Shown: positions 6,780-14,305, counted from the stretch's first letter. The stretch is 16,351 nt of DNA from an uncultured Allobaculum sp. (GCA_948467695.1 CAOKFJ010000009.1:1-16351); one strand, 5' to 3'. Notes: generated from the sequence alone by a model not told the origin. Numbers and translations are program-made.

Positions 6780-9700
6780 ATGGATACTCAACTGAATACA
6801 GACCAGCGCACCCAGGATGGCATCGACACAACAGCGCCATCCCCCGAAGATGCGCCCGTCAAGAAACTTCGCTTCTCCGATGCCCAGCAGCGCGTCATCG
6901 ACTCGCGCGGCAAAAATCTTCTGGTCAGCGCGAGCGCCGGCGCGGGAAAAACCGCGGTTCTTGTCGAAAGACTATGCCGTCTGGTCGTGGATGATCATGT
7001 GCCGATTTCTTCGATTCTGGCGATGACCTTTACCGAAGACGCGGCGCGCGAAATGAAAACCCGACTGAAAGCGCGCCTGCTTGAAGCGGCGAAAACCGAT
7101 CCTTCGCTCAACGCGCAGATCGGAGCCCTCGAGACGGCGATGATCAGCACGATCCACTCGTTCTGTCTCGATCTTGTCCAGCACAACTACTACATGGCAG
7201 GACTGAGCTATTCGGTGGTCAACAACATCGACAACGACCTTGCCGACAGCCAGGCGCTTGAAGAAGCGTTTGAAGGCGCAAGACTCGCGCTTGATCCTGA
7301 TCGAAGCGCCGAACTGCTTCTGTATATGGAAGCTTTCTCCAAAAATGAAGCGCATCTGCGCGAACGCCTGCTTAAATTTCTCGAACTTGCCCGAAGCAAG
7401 CCGGATCCCGTTGCGTGGATGAACGACTGCCGTAAAACGGATACAGCGATTACGCCATGGTTTTTCGCCTATTTCGAAGTGCGCGTGCAGGCGCTGCTCG
7501 ATATTTTCGAGGAAGTGGAAAACGCTGTGGAAGACATGGAGTTTGCCAAGCTCAAAAAGCAGGAAGACTACATCGCTTTGTTTAGCGGAAAGCATCGCGC
7601 GCTGGAAATCTGCATGAACGCGCTCAAAGAGCGAAACTACGATGCCTTTGGGCAGGCGTTTGTCGAATACATCGAAACGACCGGACGCTTTACACCGACC
7701 ATCAACAAAGTCTCGTTCAAATCGCTCCAGTCCGATTCGCGCCGTCTGGAAAAGGAAATCGGTGACGTGCTGTTCACACCTGAGCAGTTCGAGAAGAGCG
7801 AAGAAAGTGTTCGCCGCGTGCAGAACACGTTTATCGACCTCGCGCTTGATGTGCGCTCGCGCTTTCAGGCGATCAAAAAACGCGAAGGCTTCATCGACTT
7901 CGCGGATATGGAACTGTACGCGTGGCAGATTCTGCAGAACAAAGAAACCGCCGACGCGCTTCGCAAGAAATACGAAGTCATTCTCATCGACGAATACCAG
8001 GACACCAACGACCTGCAGGAATCGATCATCAACGCCATCTGCAGGAAGAACAACGTTTTTCGCGTAGGCGACATCAAGCAGTCGATTTACGGATTCCGCC
8101 AGGCGCGTCCGCAGCTGATGATGAACCATCTCGACCATTCAGGTCCCGACGATCAAATCATCGCCATGCAGGAAAACTACCGCTCGAGTGCCAGACTCAT
8201 CCGCTTCAACAATCATTTTTTCAGCCATCTGATGAACACCGAAGGCCTTCCCCCGCAGTTTGCGGCGATCGACTATGCCCGTCCGGGCACCGATGCGCAA
8301 AGCGAAGGCGCGCAGAAGCCGATCCGCTTTGTGTTTACCGAATACGAAAACTACGTCAAAGACGGCGAAGAACTCTCGACCATCGCTGCGCGCAAAATCC
8401 ATCGCCAGAACCGCTACGATCTGATCGCGCACGACATTGAAGAGCATGTCAAAAACGAAGGCTACGCGCTGCGCGACATCGCCATTCTGACTCGCTCCTC
8501 TACGCCGCATGACGAACTGAAACAGGCGCTCGAAGCCTGGGGCATCCGCGCGCTGCATCATGTGCGCCGCGGCTTCTACACCAACAAAGCCATTCAGGTT
8601 GTTCTTTCCGCCATGCGCGTCATTGAAGACGAACGAAACGACATCGCCCTGATGGCGGTGCTCTGCTCGCCGCTGACCGGGCTTAGCCAGCAGGATATTC
8701 TGCCTTTGCTTGTGGGGGCGGATGACAGCCAGTCACTGTACAACCGTCTTCGCCTGCATGAAAAAGGAAACAAAGTCCTGCAGATTGTGCGCGATCTGAA
8801 AAAGCTCAAAGAACTGCCGCTCGCGCAGATGGTTGTGGGCATCTTCCAGATTCGCGGCTTCTATGACTACTGGACAAGCTCGCAGGATAAAACCAACCTC
8901 GACCTGCTTCTGGAAAAAGCGGTGGAAGCGCAGGAACTGATGGATCTCGAAAGCTTCCTCAACTCCGCGACGCTGGAAGAAAACCTCGATAAAACTTCCG
9001 AAGCGGTGCCTTTTGGCAAAGAAGAAGACGCCGTGCGCATCTCGACCATTCACGCCTCGAAAGGTCTGCAGTACAAGCTTGTCTATATTCTGGGCGAACA
9101 GACGCACCGCGATATCGAGGGCATGAGTCCGATTCAGTTTGACGCGGATCTGGGGCTGAGCTTTACCGGACTGGATACAAAAGATCTGCTTAAACAGAAA
9201 AACGCATCGACGATCGCTTTCGGTCACAAGCGATTCCTCGAAGAGCAGCAGGAGAAAATGCGCCTGCTCTATGTGGCGTGCACACGCGCCGAGCAGGAAC
9301 TCGTCTTTGTCGATACGCTCAAAAACGAATCGATCTATGACAGCGACTTCGATCTGCGCGCGCTGCTCAACGATGACGGCTTTACGAGCTGGTTCTTCCA
9401 TATGTATCACACATCGCCCAACAAGGATGTCGTCTTCGAAAAAGTCGAAACCGTCTATGACCGCCCCGAGCGCGGAGTGGATCCCGGACGCAAAATGAAA
9501 ATCCGCCGCTACGGCGGACCGGTACGGGAAATCTTTTCGCAGACCGCCAGCAAGTCCAAAGAAAGCGTGCAATGGCCCAAAGAAGGCTATGGCAAAGGCA
9601 AGGAGAGCGGCATGGCCAAGGCGAGAGGAACACTCTTCCACGATCTTGCCGGCAAACGGCCGTATCCCTACCAGCGCGACGCGGCAGCGGAATTTGCGCG

Positions 9701-10049
9701 AAAAGCGGGAATGCCGCTTACACCCAACGATGAAGACCGCTTCCTTCGTCTTAACGACAATCCGACGTACGAAAAATGGATGAGCCTGCCTCATGAATTC
9801 GAATGCCCGTACTGCGTGATGGAGCAGGGCGCGATCGTGCATGGATATATGGACCTTGTCGTCTTTGAGGGCGATGAGATTCATATTCTCGACTTCAAAA
9901 CCGACGCGGCCTTTGACGAACAGTCGCTCGCTTCGCGCTATCGCGCGCAGCTTGAAACGTACCGCAGAGCGATGCAGACAATTTATCCCGAGCGCAAAGT
10001 GCACGCGTGGATCTATTCCTTTGATCTGGCGGCGCTGTTTGAATTGTAA
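6780..10049 (+). CDS. addA: ATP-dependent helicase/nuclease subunit A
   Basis: AddA is the motor and nuclease of the AddAB complex that unwinds and resects broken DNA ends to start RecA-dependent repair. The 1,089-residue protein is a UvrD-like SF1 helicase with every main motif: Walker A SAGAGKT (52-58), Ia MTFTEDAAREM, STIHSFC, Walker B LIDEYQDTN with Asp404/Glu405, GDIKQSIYGFR, ENYRSS, STIHASKGLQ and LLYVACTRAEQEL. The C-terminal RecB-type nuclease is also complete: His954 in TLFHDLAG, Asp1025 in GYMDLV, Asp1038 and Lys1040 in LDFKTD, then QLETY. It is somewhat shorter than the Bacillus protein (about 1,230). AAGGAG lies 13 bases before ATG. It is transcribed with addB, and the two should form one complex. 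Confidence 0.97.
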   Translation: MDTQLNTDQRTQDGIDTTAPSPEDAPVKKLRFSDAQQRVIDSRGKNLLVSASAGAGKTAVLVERLCRLVVDDHVPISSILAMTFTEDAAREMKTRLKARLLEAAKTDPSLNAQIGALETAMISTIHSFCLDLVQHNYYMAGLSYSVVNNIDNDLADSQALEEAFEGARLALDPDRSAELLLYMEAFSKNEAHLRERLLKFLELARSKPDPVAWMNDCRKTDTAITPWFFAYFEVRVQALLDIFEEVENAVEDMEFAKLKKQEDYIALFSGKHRALEICMNALKERNYDAFGQAFVEYIETTGRFTPTINKVSFKSLQSDSRRLEKEIGDVLFTPEQFEKSEESVRRVQNTFIDLALDVRSRFQAIKKREGFIDFADMELYAWQILQNKETADALRKKYEVILIDEYQDTNDLQESIINAICRKNNVFRVGDIKQSIYGFRQARPQLMMNHLDHSGPDDQIIAMQENYRSSARLIRFNNHFFSHLMNTEGLPPQFAAIDYARPGTDAQSEGAQKPIRFVFTEYENYVKDGEELSTIAARKIHRQNRYDLIAHDIEEHVKNEGYALRDIAILTRSSTPHDELKQALEAWGIRALHHVRRGFYTNKAIQVVLSAMRVIEDERNDIALMAVLCSPLTGLSQQDILPLLVGADDSQSLYNRLRLHEKGNKVLQIVRDLKKLKELPLAQMVVGIFQIRGFYDYWTSSQDKTNLDLLLEKAVEAQELMDLESFLNSATLEENLDKTSEAVPFGKEEDAVRISTIHASKGLQYKLVYILGEQTHRDIEGMSPIQFDADLGLSFTGLDTKDLLKQKNASTIAFGHKRFLEEQQEKMRLLYVACTRAEQELVFVDTLKNESIYDSDFDLRALLNDDGFTSWFFHMYHTSPNKDVVFEKVETVYDRPERGVDPGRKMKIRRYGGPVREIFSQTASKSKESVQWPKEGYGKGKESGMAKARGTLFHDLAGKRPYPYQRDAAAEFARKAGMPLTPNDEDRFLRLNDNPTYEKWMSLPHEFECPYCVMEQGAIVHGYMDLVVFEGDEIHILDFKTDAAFDEQSLASRYRAQLETYRRAMQTIYPERKVHAWIYSFDLAALFEL

Positions 10050-10102
10050 TCTTCGCGCATGCTGCGATCTTTGATCAGCCGGCATTGAACGCTTTAAAAC
10101 AA

Positions 10103-10135
10103 GACAAAGCCAAAGAGGAAAAGAGCGGCTTTGTC
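10103..10135 (+). other. 9-bp hairpin just after addA
   Basis: GACAAAGCC (10103-10111) pairs perfectly with GGCTTTGTC (10127-10135) across a 15-base purine-rich loop. A run of five T starts 8 bases past the stem, too far for a normal intrinsic terminator, so it may be a weak first terminator or a 3'-end stabilising stem. Confidence 0.45.
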
Positions 10136-10297
10136 GAATGCGATTTTTGTCGATCCCTGGATTTTCGGTCATCCATATATATATCGGAGATATCGGAATA
10201 CCTATTTTCATCTATTCGAATATATATTCCGTTTGAATGTGCATATTCCGATCAGGATATTGTTTGGGATATACAGTCAGGCATTCAGAAATACTTG
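10136..10297. other. AT-rich stretch between addA and its terminator, with TATTC-type motifs
   Basis: CGGAATA (10194-10200) pairs with TATTCCG at 10225-10231 or with an identical copy at 10244-10250. A perfect palindrome TATTCGAATA (10213-10222) lies between. A near-duplicate ATATCGGA/GATATCGGA is at 10181-10197. No promoter was clear and no coding frame is convincing: the one long frame runs through the terminator. It may be just the addA 3' untranslated region or a small RNA ending at the terminator. Confidence 0.5.
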
Positions 10298-10329
10298 TCC
10301 GCCGCAGAGCATCTGCGGCGGATTTTTTT
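10298..10329 (+). terminator. Rho-independent terminator after addBA
   Basis: TCCGCCGCAG and CTGCGGCGGA form a perfect 10-bp GC-rich stem with the loop AGCAT, followed directly by seven T (10323-10329). This is a textbook plus-strand intrinsic terminator about 250 bases past the addA stop. Confidence 0.93.
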
Positions 10330-10333
10330 ACTC

Positions 10334-10377
10334 TATGTCCTGTGTCTTATATGTCCTGTGTCTATATCCTATGTCCT
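10334..10377. repeat. Tandem repeat of a 16-base unit
   Basis: TATGTCCTGTGTCT occurs at 10334-10347 and again at 10350-10363 (16-base period). A third partial copy, TATGTCCT, is at 10370-10377. It lies directly behind the addBA terminator in non-coding DNA. Confidence 0.85.
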
Positions 10378-10476
10378 ATACGCAGAGATGTGTGTCGGAT
10401 ACGCTGTGATTTACGATGCAGGCGTTTTCGCATTTTCTTCATAGGCGATCGGCTATGCGGGACAGTTCGCAAAGTC

Positions 10477-10512
10477 GAAAAAGAGCAGAGGACGCGCACA
10501 CGCGCAACTCTG
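10477..10512 (-). terminator. Probable terminator of the GNAT gene
   Basis: On the minus strand CAGAG pairs with CTCTG and an inner GCGC pairs with GCGC, with small internal bulges. TTTTTC follows 3 bases past the stem (the plus-strand A-run at 10478-10482). It lies about 50 bases past the GNAT stop codon and faces the addBA terminator, as expected between convergent genes. Confidence 0.5.
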
Positions 10513-10563
10513 TCCAGAACATAAGCGTGCAAAGGCATGTGCAGAGAAAACGAACGGACATTG

Positions 10564-10980
10564 TCAAAGTGTTCGTGCCAGGAAAAGTTCCATGGGCTGC
10601 GCGTATCCTGGAAAGTTTAAAAGCAGGCCTCCACAGTCCTGATAGCCAAGCGCGCGGTAGAAGTGCTGCGCGCTTTCGTCGGCGCGAGTGGATGTCATGA
10701 CCAGATCACAACCTTTTTTGCGCATGATTTCCTGCCAGTGTTTCATCAGCGCCTGTCCATACCCCTGGCGGCGGTACTCTTCGTTGATCATAAGCAGATC
10801 GAGAAAAGGAATGGACTGCCAGAAATACGAGAAGCGAAGAAGACCAATGAGAACGCTGCCTTCAAACAGCGCAAGTCCTGTTTCTGTGCGGACAATTTCT
10901 TCAAAGCGACCTCGCGCAAGGTGAGCGTCCAGTTCAAACCAGGCGCTTTTGTCGCTGTGCTGTACGGTTCTGATCTCCAT
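10564..10980 (-). CDS. GNAT family N-acetyltransferase
   Basis: A 138-residue protein of the GNAT fold, which moves an acetyl group from acetyl-CoA to an amine. The acetyl-CoA pyrophosphate loop is clear: RRQGYGQA (70-77), after the beta-strand with DLLMINEEY. The C-terminal half has ADESAQHFYRALGY (about 100-113), the usual helix and strand that close the CoA site. The acceptor cannot be told from sequence. The ATG at 10978-10980 is chosen because AGGAAAGGA lies upstream and the fold starts right at MEIRTVQ. The open frame continues upstream to 11235, but that extension has no family features and crosses a tandem repeat. It stands alone, convergent with addA and divergent from the permease gene. 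Confidence 0.9.
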   Translation of the reverse strand: MEIRTVQHSDKSAWFELDAHLARGRFEEIVRTETGLALFEGSVLIGLLRFSYFWQSIPFLDLLMINEEYRRQGYGQALMKHWQEIMRKKGCDLVMTSTRADESAQHFYRALGYQDCGGLLLNFPGYAQPMELFLARTL

Positions 10981-11333
10981 ATTGTTTTCTGTTCCTTTCC
11001 TGGGGCATTGATTTTGCGTGAGATGTCTTTGTGATCTGCTCGAGTCTGTTTTGGCGAATAGCGTATGCGAACAGCGTATCGGCCAGCCGTATTCGAGAAA
11101 CTGTTTTTTGCGAATGTGCCTTTTCAAATCGAGAAATTTCGATGAGCGGCATCGAATTGAGCAGAAATCTGTCTTTGATCGATAGTCGTAAAAGACAATG
11201 AAGGATTTATTTCGGCACGTATGCATAAAAATCAAGAAGTTTAGCCTAACCGGTCAATTTTTAATCTTTTTTCATAAAAAAGTTCAGTTTCATTCATTTT
11301 GTAACCCATCATTCACACATAAAAAAGCCGAAA
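10981..11333. other. Divergent intergenic stretch between GNAT and permease genes
   Basis: About 350 bases with no credible gene, AT-rich toward the permease. It holds the GNAT ribosome binding site (minus strand, just right of 10980) and a 13-base tandem repeat at 11054-11079. I could not place a confident GNAT promoter. Confidence 0.6.
11054..11079. repeat. 13-base tandem duplication with one mismatch
   Basis: GCGAATAGCGTAT (11054-11066) is followed directly by GCGAACAGCGTAT (11067-11079). It lies in the likely leader or promoter region of the GNAT gene. Confidence 0.85.
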
Positions 11334-11361
11334 TTGAAAAAAACGCGTTTCCCTTTATACT
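11334..11361 (+). promoter_or_regulatory. Sigma-A promoter of the purine permease gene
   Basis: TTGAAA (11334-11339), 16-base spacer, TATACT (11356-11361). The start point should fall near 11368, giving a leader of about 70 bases. I looked for a purine riboswitch in this leader and saw none of its conserved parts. Confidence 0.7.
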
Positions 11362-11410
11362 GAATTGTGTTCGAGAAGCAAAGACATGTTTCGATACGAA
11401 CGAACAATTC
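11362..11410. promoter_or_regulatory. Inverted repeat with CGAAC cores, candidate PurR-type operator
   Basis: GAATTGT-GTTCG (11362-11373) and CGAAC-GA-ACAATTC (11397-11410) are inverted copies, with a 2-base insertion in the right arm. Both arms contain the CGAAC core, in opposite orientation. The right one reads CGAACAAT, which fits the end of the Gram-positive PurBox (CCGAACWWT). The left arm begins at the -10 and spans the predicted start point, so a DNA-binding site is more likely than an RNA hairpin. Assignment to PurR is inference from the neighbouring purine permease. Confidence 0.4.
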
Positions 11411-11438
11411 AAATTCCAAAAAGGAGGAAACCACTCAC

Positions 11439-12767
11439 ATGGACAAGTTTTTCCATCTCAAAGAGAGAGGAACTGATGTAAAAACCGAGATTATCGCCGG
11501 TATTACAACGTTCCTTGCCATGGCTTACATCCTTGCGGTTAACCCGATGATCCTCGGTGATTCCGGTATGACCCCTGAAGCTGTATTCATGGCTACTGCG
11601 CTTTCTTCGGCAATCGCCTGCGTTCTGATGGGCGCCCTTGCCAACTACCCTGTCGCTTTGTCGGCTGGTATGGGTGTAAACGCCCTGTTCTCTTACACTG
11701 TTGTACTGACTATGGGATATTCCTGGCAGGCTGCTCTTGCTGCTGTATTTATCTCCGGTCTGATCTTCGTGCTGATTTCCGTAACCGGAATCCGCAAGAA
11801 AATTATTGATTCCATCCCCATGCAGCTTAAGCTCGCGATCGGTGCTGGTATCGGCTTCTTCATCGCTTTTGTTGGTCTGAAAAACGCCGGCATCATTGTT
11901 GCCAATGAATCCACTTTCGTTGGACTTGGCTCTTTCACTGATCCCCAGGTTCTGCTTGCCCTGTTTGGCGTTATCGTTACCATCGTCTGCGTTGTACGCA
12001 AAGTGCCCGCCGGCGTATTCGTAGGTCTTGTGATCACTGCCATCGTTGGTCTGTTCATGGGTCTTTGCGGCATTGAAAACATGCCCGCGTTTGGCGGTCG
12101 TCTGACCACTAACTTTGACCGGAGCGCAGCAGGCGCATTCGCGAGCGGATTTGGCGAACTCTTCTCCAACCCCCTCAATGCGATTGTTGTGATCTTCTCC
12201 TTCCTGTTTGTAGACTTCTTCGATACAGCCGGAACTCTCGTTGCGGTTGGTAACGAAGTAGGACTCGTTAACGAAAAAGGCGAACTCGAAGGCGCTGAGC
12301 AGGCTCTGCTTGCCGACTCTATCGGTACTTGCGTAGGTGCTGCTCTGGGTACTTCCACAATCACCAGCTTTGTTGAATCTTCTTCCGGTGTAGGTGTAGG
12401 CGGACGCACAGGTCTGACTGCCATCACTACCGGTGTGCTCTTCCTTCTGTCCATCTTCATCAGCCCGCTGATTCTCGGTCTGATCACAAACGCTGTAACT
12501 GCTCCGGCTCTGATCGTAGTAGGCGTTATGATGGCTCAGCAGATGAAAGGCATCAACTGGGAAGATCTCACGATCGCTATCCCTGCATTCATCACCATCA
12601 TCACTATGATCCTGATGTACTCCATCTCCAACGGTATCGCGTTCGGCTTCATCGCTTACGCGGTATGCATGGTAGCTGCAGGCAAAACAAAAGAAGTTCA
12701 CCCGACCGTATGGGTTCTGATGGTGATCTTCGTCATCTACTTCGCTTCTCCCTATCTGATGGCTTAA
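11439..12767 (+). CDS. NCS2 family purine permease, AzgA/PbuG type (hypoxanthine/guanine)
   Basis: A 442-residue membrane protein that should import purine bases, most likely hypoxanthine and guanine, by proton symport for salvage. The whole protein is hydrophobic with about 12-14 segments. Family motifs are GMGVNA (77-82), DFFDTAGTL (259-267) with substrate-site acidic residues, GTSTITSFVESSSGV (304-318) and GGRTGLT (321-327); the last two mark the AzgA branch instead of the UraA/PbuX branch. ATG 11439 is preceded by AAGGAGG with 11-base spacing; the frame is open further up, but that runs into the promoter. Codon choice (GGT, GCT, GTA, ACT, CTT) differs from addAB and suggests high expression. 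It is a single-gene unit with its own promoter and terminator. Confidence 0.93.
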   Translation: MDKFFHLKERGTDVKTEIIAGITTFLAMAYILAVNPMILGDSGMTPEAVFMATALSSAIACVLMGALANYPVALSAGMGVNALFSYTVVLTMGYSWQAALAAVFISGLIFVLISVTGIRKKIIDSIPMQLKLAIGAGIGFFIAFVGLKNAGIIVANESTFVGLGSFTDPQVLLALFGVIVTIVCVVRKVPAGVFVGLVITAIVGLFMGLCGIENMPAFGGRLTTNFDRSAAGAFASGFGELFSNPLNAIVVIFSFLFVDFFDTAGTLVAVGNEVGLVNEKGELEGAEQALLADSIGTCVGAALGTSTITSFVESSSGVGVGGRTGLTAITTGVLFLLSIFISPLILGLITNAVTAPALIVVGVMMAQQMKGINWEDLTIAIPAFITIITMILMYSISNGIAFGFIAYAVCMVAAGKTKEVHPTVWVLMVIFVIYFASPYLMA

Positions 12768-12804
12768 TCGCCGCGCATTGCGATAAATTTTCAATACACA
12801 TATT

Positions 12805-12830
12805 GAGGCAGGAAATCCTGCCTCTTTTTT
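12805..12830 (+). terminator. Rho-independent terminator of the permease gene
   Basis: GAGGCAGG (12805-12812) and CCTGCCTC (12817-12824) form a perfect 8-bp stem with loop AAAT, followed by six T. It starts 37 bases past the stop codon. Confidence 0.93.
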
Positions 12831-13340
12831 CTGTCTTTAAAAAGCCGGACAGAGGCTAAAGGAAAAACAGAAAGAGGATAGAAGAGCGCAGAACACGACG
12901 AAAAGCGCCTAGGGAAAAGAAATCCACGCGACATAACACGCGGTACAACACGTGACGCAAAGAGAATGGAAAAGGCAGAGGAAGCGCAAAAAGCAAAAGA
13001 TAAAACAGTATATAAACAATGTATATAAGGAAGATCGTAGCGCAGTGGGGAAGAATTTAGAGGGAATGCAATGCGCAAAGTCATGCGCGGATTGTGAAGA
13101 TGCGAGGTAAACGCGAGATAAGAGAAAGCCAGACAAGAAGAAATAGACGGAAGAATCAGTGCAAAGAATTCGAGAAGAGAAGGGAAATACGGCAAGTGAA
13201 GAAAACAAGGAAAACAGAATTTGTTCATGATGCGAATACATATGTCTTCGTTGGGCGGAGAAGACGAAGCGATACAGCACGAGATTTCGGCATTCCAGAC
13301 AGGCGGGACTTGTAAAATAAGCGGAATGTTTAATTTTATA
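12831..13340. other. Purine-rich non-coding stretch
   Basis: About 500 bases in which the plus strand is strongly A/G rich, with many AGAAGA, GGAAA and GAGA runs. The open frame on the minus strand is long only because purine-rich DNA avoids stops on its complement: its product is Phe/Ser/Leu/Cys rich with no domain and no ribosome binding site. I see no gene here. Confidence 0.65.
12925..12960. repeat. Three imperfect 12-base tandem units
   Basis: CACGCGACATAA, CACGCGGTACAA and CACGTGACGCAA follow each other without gaps. The first four bases and the closing AA are kept in all three units, and CACGCG in two. Confidence 0.6.
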
Positions 13341-13365
13341 TTGACAAATTTGATGGTTTTCAAAG

Positions 13366-13439
13366 TGTGAAATGCATAGCGGAATATCGATTTTATTCTG
13401 TATATTTTTAAAAATTCGCTTTACAGATAATGTTTCACA
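13366..13439. other. Nested inverted repeats downstream of a TTGACA box
   Basis: The outer arms TGTGAAA (13366-13372) and TTTCACA (13433-13439) enclose an inner pair, AGCG-g-AAT (13378-13385) with ATTCGCT (13414-13420), which has one bulged base. A perfect TTGACA lies at 13341-13346, but no -10 is found at the right distance. It could be a structured leader, a small RNA or a binding site. Confidence 0.4.
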
Positions 13440-13440
13440 T

Positions 13441-13680
13441 TGCTCAATTCAGATTGCAAAAATCATGATGGAGCGAACAAAATGTGCCGAAAAAGACAAG
13501 AAACCCATTAGCGCGATTCAAAGCTGCAAATACCATCCGGGAATTTTCGGCGAAACCAGGAAATTTCGCAAAGAAAAACTGTATGAATTCTTCGGAATTT
13601 GATGTCGAAAAAGTGTAGAAAAACGGACAAAAGCGAATGAAAATAGGACAGTCCAAAAAACGGGCGGTTTGAATGTTGGA
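13441..13680. other. Non-coding stretch, no gene supported
   Basis: Short open frames exist (for example 45 codons at 13465-13602), but they lack ribosome binding sites and recognisable features. No terminator or strong repeat was found. Confidence 0.5.
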
Positions 13681-13709
13681 TTGTGAAAATTAATCTATGT
13701 GCTGATAAT
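13681..13709 (+). promoter_or_regulatory. Candidate sigma-A promoter
   Basis: TTGTGA (13681-13686), 17-base spacer, GATAAT (13704-13709). It is the best promoter candidate upstream of the coiled-coil and signal peptidase genes, with a leader of about 300 bases. Confidence 0.45.
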
Positions 13710-13722
13710 ATGTCATACAAAA

Positions 13723-13734
13723 GATTTTAAAATC
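13723..13734. promoter_or_regulatory. Perfect 12-base palindrome just after the promoter
   Basis: GATTTTAAAATC is its own reverse complement and is flanked by AA and, after one base, CTT. It lies about 7-18 bases past the expected start point, a place where repressor operators often sit. It is AT-rich, so chance is possible. Confidence 0.3.
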
Positions 13735-13788
13735 GCTTATGCAATAGAGATTATCATCTGCATATGGTACACAGGAATGGTAAAACGC

Positions 13789-13872
13789 ATGTTGACGGTG
13801 AAAAACACAACCGATAAATTGAAAATGGATTTGATGAACAAGATCATGCCCGAAGGATACATTCCTCTCTGA
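13789..13872 (+). CDS. Possible 27-residue peptide in the leader (uncertain)
   Basis: An ATG at 13789 opens a frame of 27 codons, starting MLTVKNTTDKLK and ending in PEGYIPL before a TGA. A weak AGGAAT lies about 11 bases upstream. It sits downstream of the candidate promoter and could be a leader peptide, but it is short and has no family I know, so chance is a real alternative. Confidence 0.2.
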   Translation: MLTVKNTTDKLKMDLMNKIMPEGYIPL

Positions 13873-14020
13873 CGTGATCTTCCTTTGACAACCATTCATA
13901 CCCGTCATGGAAGATTGCAGAATGCAGATAAACTGTCACGCTGAAGAAAAGAACGTGTATGATCGACATGCACCCGCCACTGCAGGCGCATCCGATTGAA
14001 ATGTGCAGGAGGAGAGAACA

Positions 14021-14305
14021 ATGACCGAGAACGACATGAAAAAGCTGTCCCGTGCCGATCTGCTCAGAATTGTCGCAAATCGCCAGGAAGCCATTGAGGA
14101 GCTGCAGGCTGAAAATGCGCTCCTGAAAGAAAAACTCGAAGAAAGAGAAGCCCTTTGCGAGCAGGCAGACAGCCTCGCGCAGGCGGCGCTCTACATCAAC
14201 CAGGTCGTCGAAGCCGCGCAGGCTGCAGCTGACCTGTATGTCTACAACCTCAAACGTGCCGCACAAAGCCCTAAAGAATCAAACGCTTCGGAGGAACACG
14301 CATGA
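14021..14305 (+). CDS. Small coiled-coil protein encoded with signal peptidase I
   Basis: A 94-residue, acidic, helical protein with no signal peptide or membrane segment. Residues about 15-50 (with IEELQAENALLKEKLEER) carry a clear heptad pattern of a coiled coil. A second conserved-looking part, ALYINQVVEAAQAAADLY (about 57-74), follows, and then a polar tail. I recall similar small coiled-coil proteins next to signal peptidase or surface-protein genes in other Bacillota, with no known function. ATG 14021 is chosen for AGGAGG 7 bases upstream; an in-frame GTG at 14003 precedes that site and is unlikely. The stop overlaps the lepB start by 4 bases (ATGA), so the two are almost certainly coupled and may work together. 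Confidence 0.85.
   Translation: MTENDMKKLSRADLLRIVANRQEAIEELQAENALLKEKLEEREALCEQADSLAQAALYINQVVEAAQAAADLYVYNLKRAAQSPKESNASEEHA

Noticed and set aside
10085-10444. 119-codon plus-strand frame after addA
   Set aside because: It runs straight through the strong terminator at 10298-10329 and the tandem repeat behind it, and has no ribosome binding site.
11362-11438. Purine riboswitch in the permease leader
   Set aside because: The conserved loop and junction bases of the purine aptamer are not present, and the leader is only about 70 bases; the inverted repeat fits a DNA operator better.
11198-11438. N-terminal extensions of the permease and GNAT frames
   Set aside because: Both cross promoter or repeat sequence; good ribosome binding sites support 11439 and 10980 as the starts.
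12791-13363. 190-codon minus-strand frame
   Set aside because: Its length follows from the purine bias of the other strand; composition is Phe/Ser/Leu/Cys rich, no domain, and it overlaps the permease terminator.
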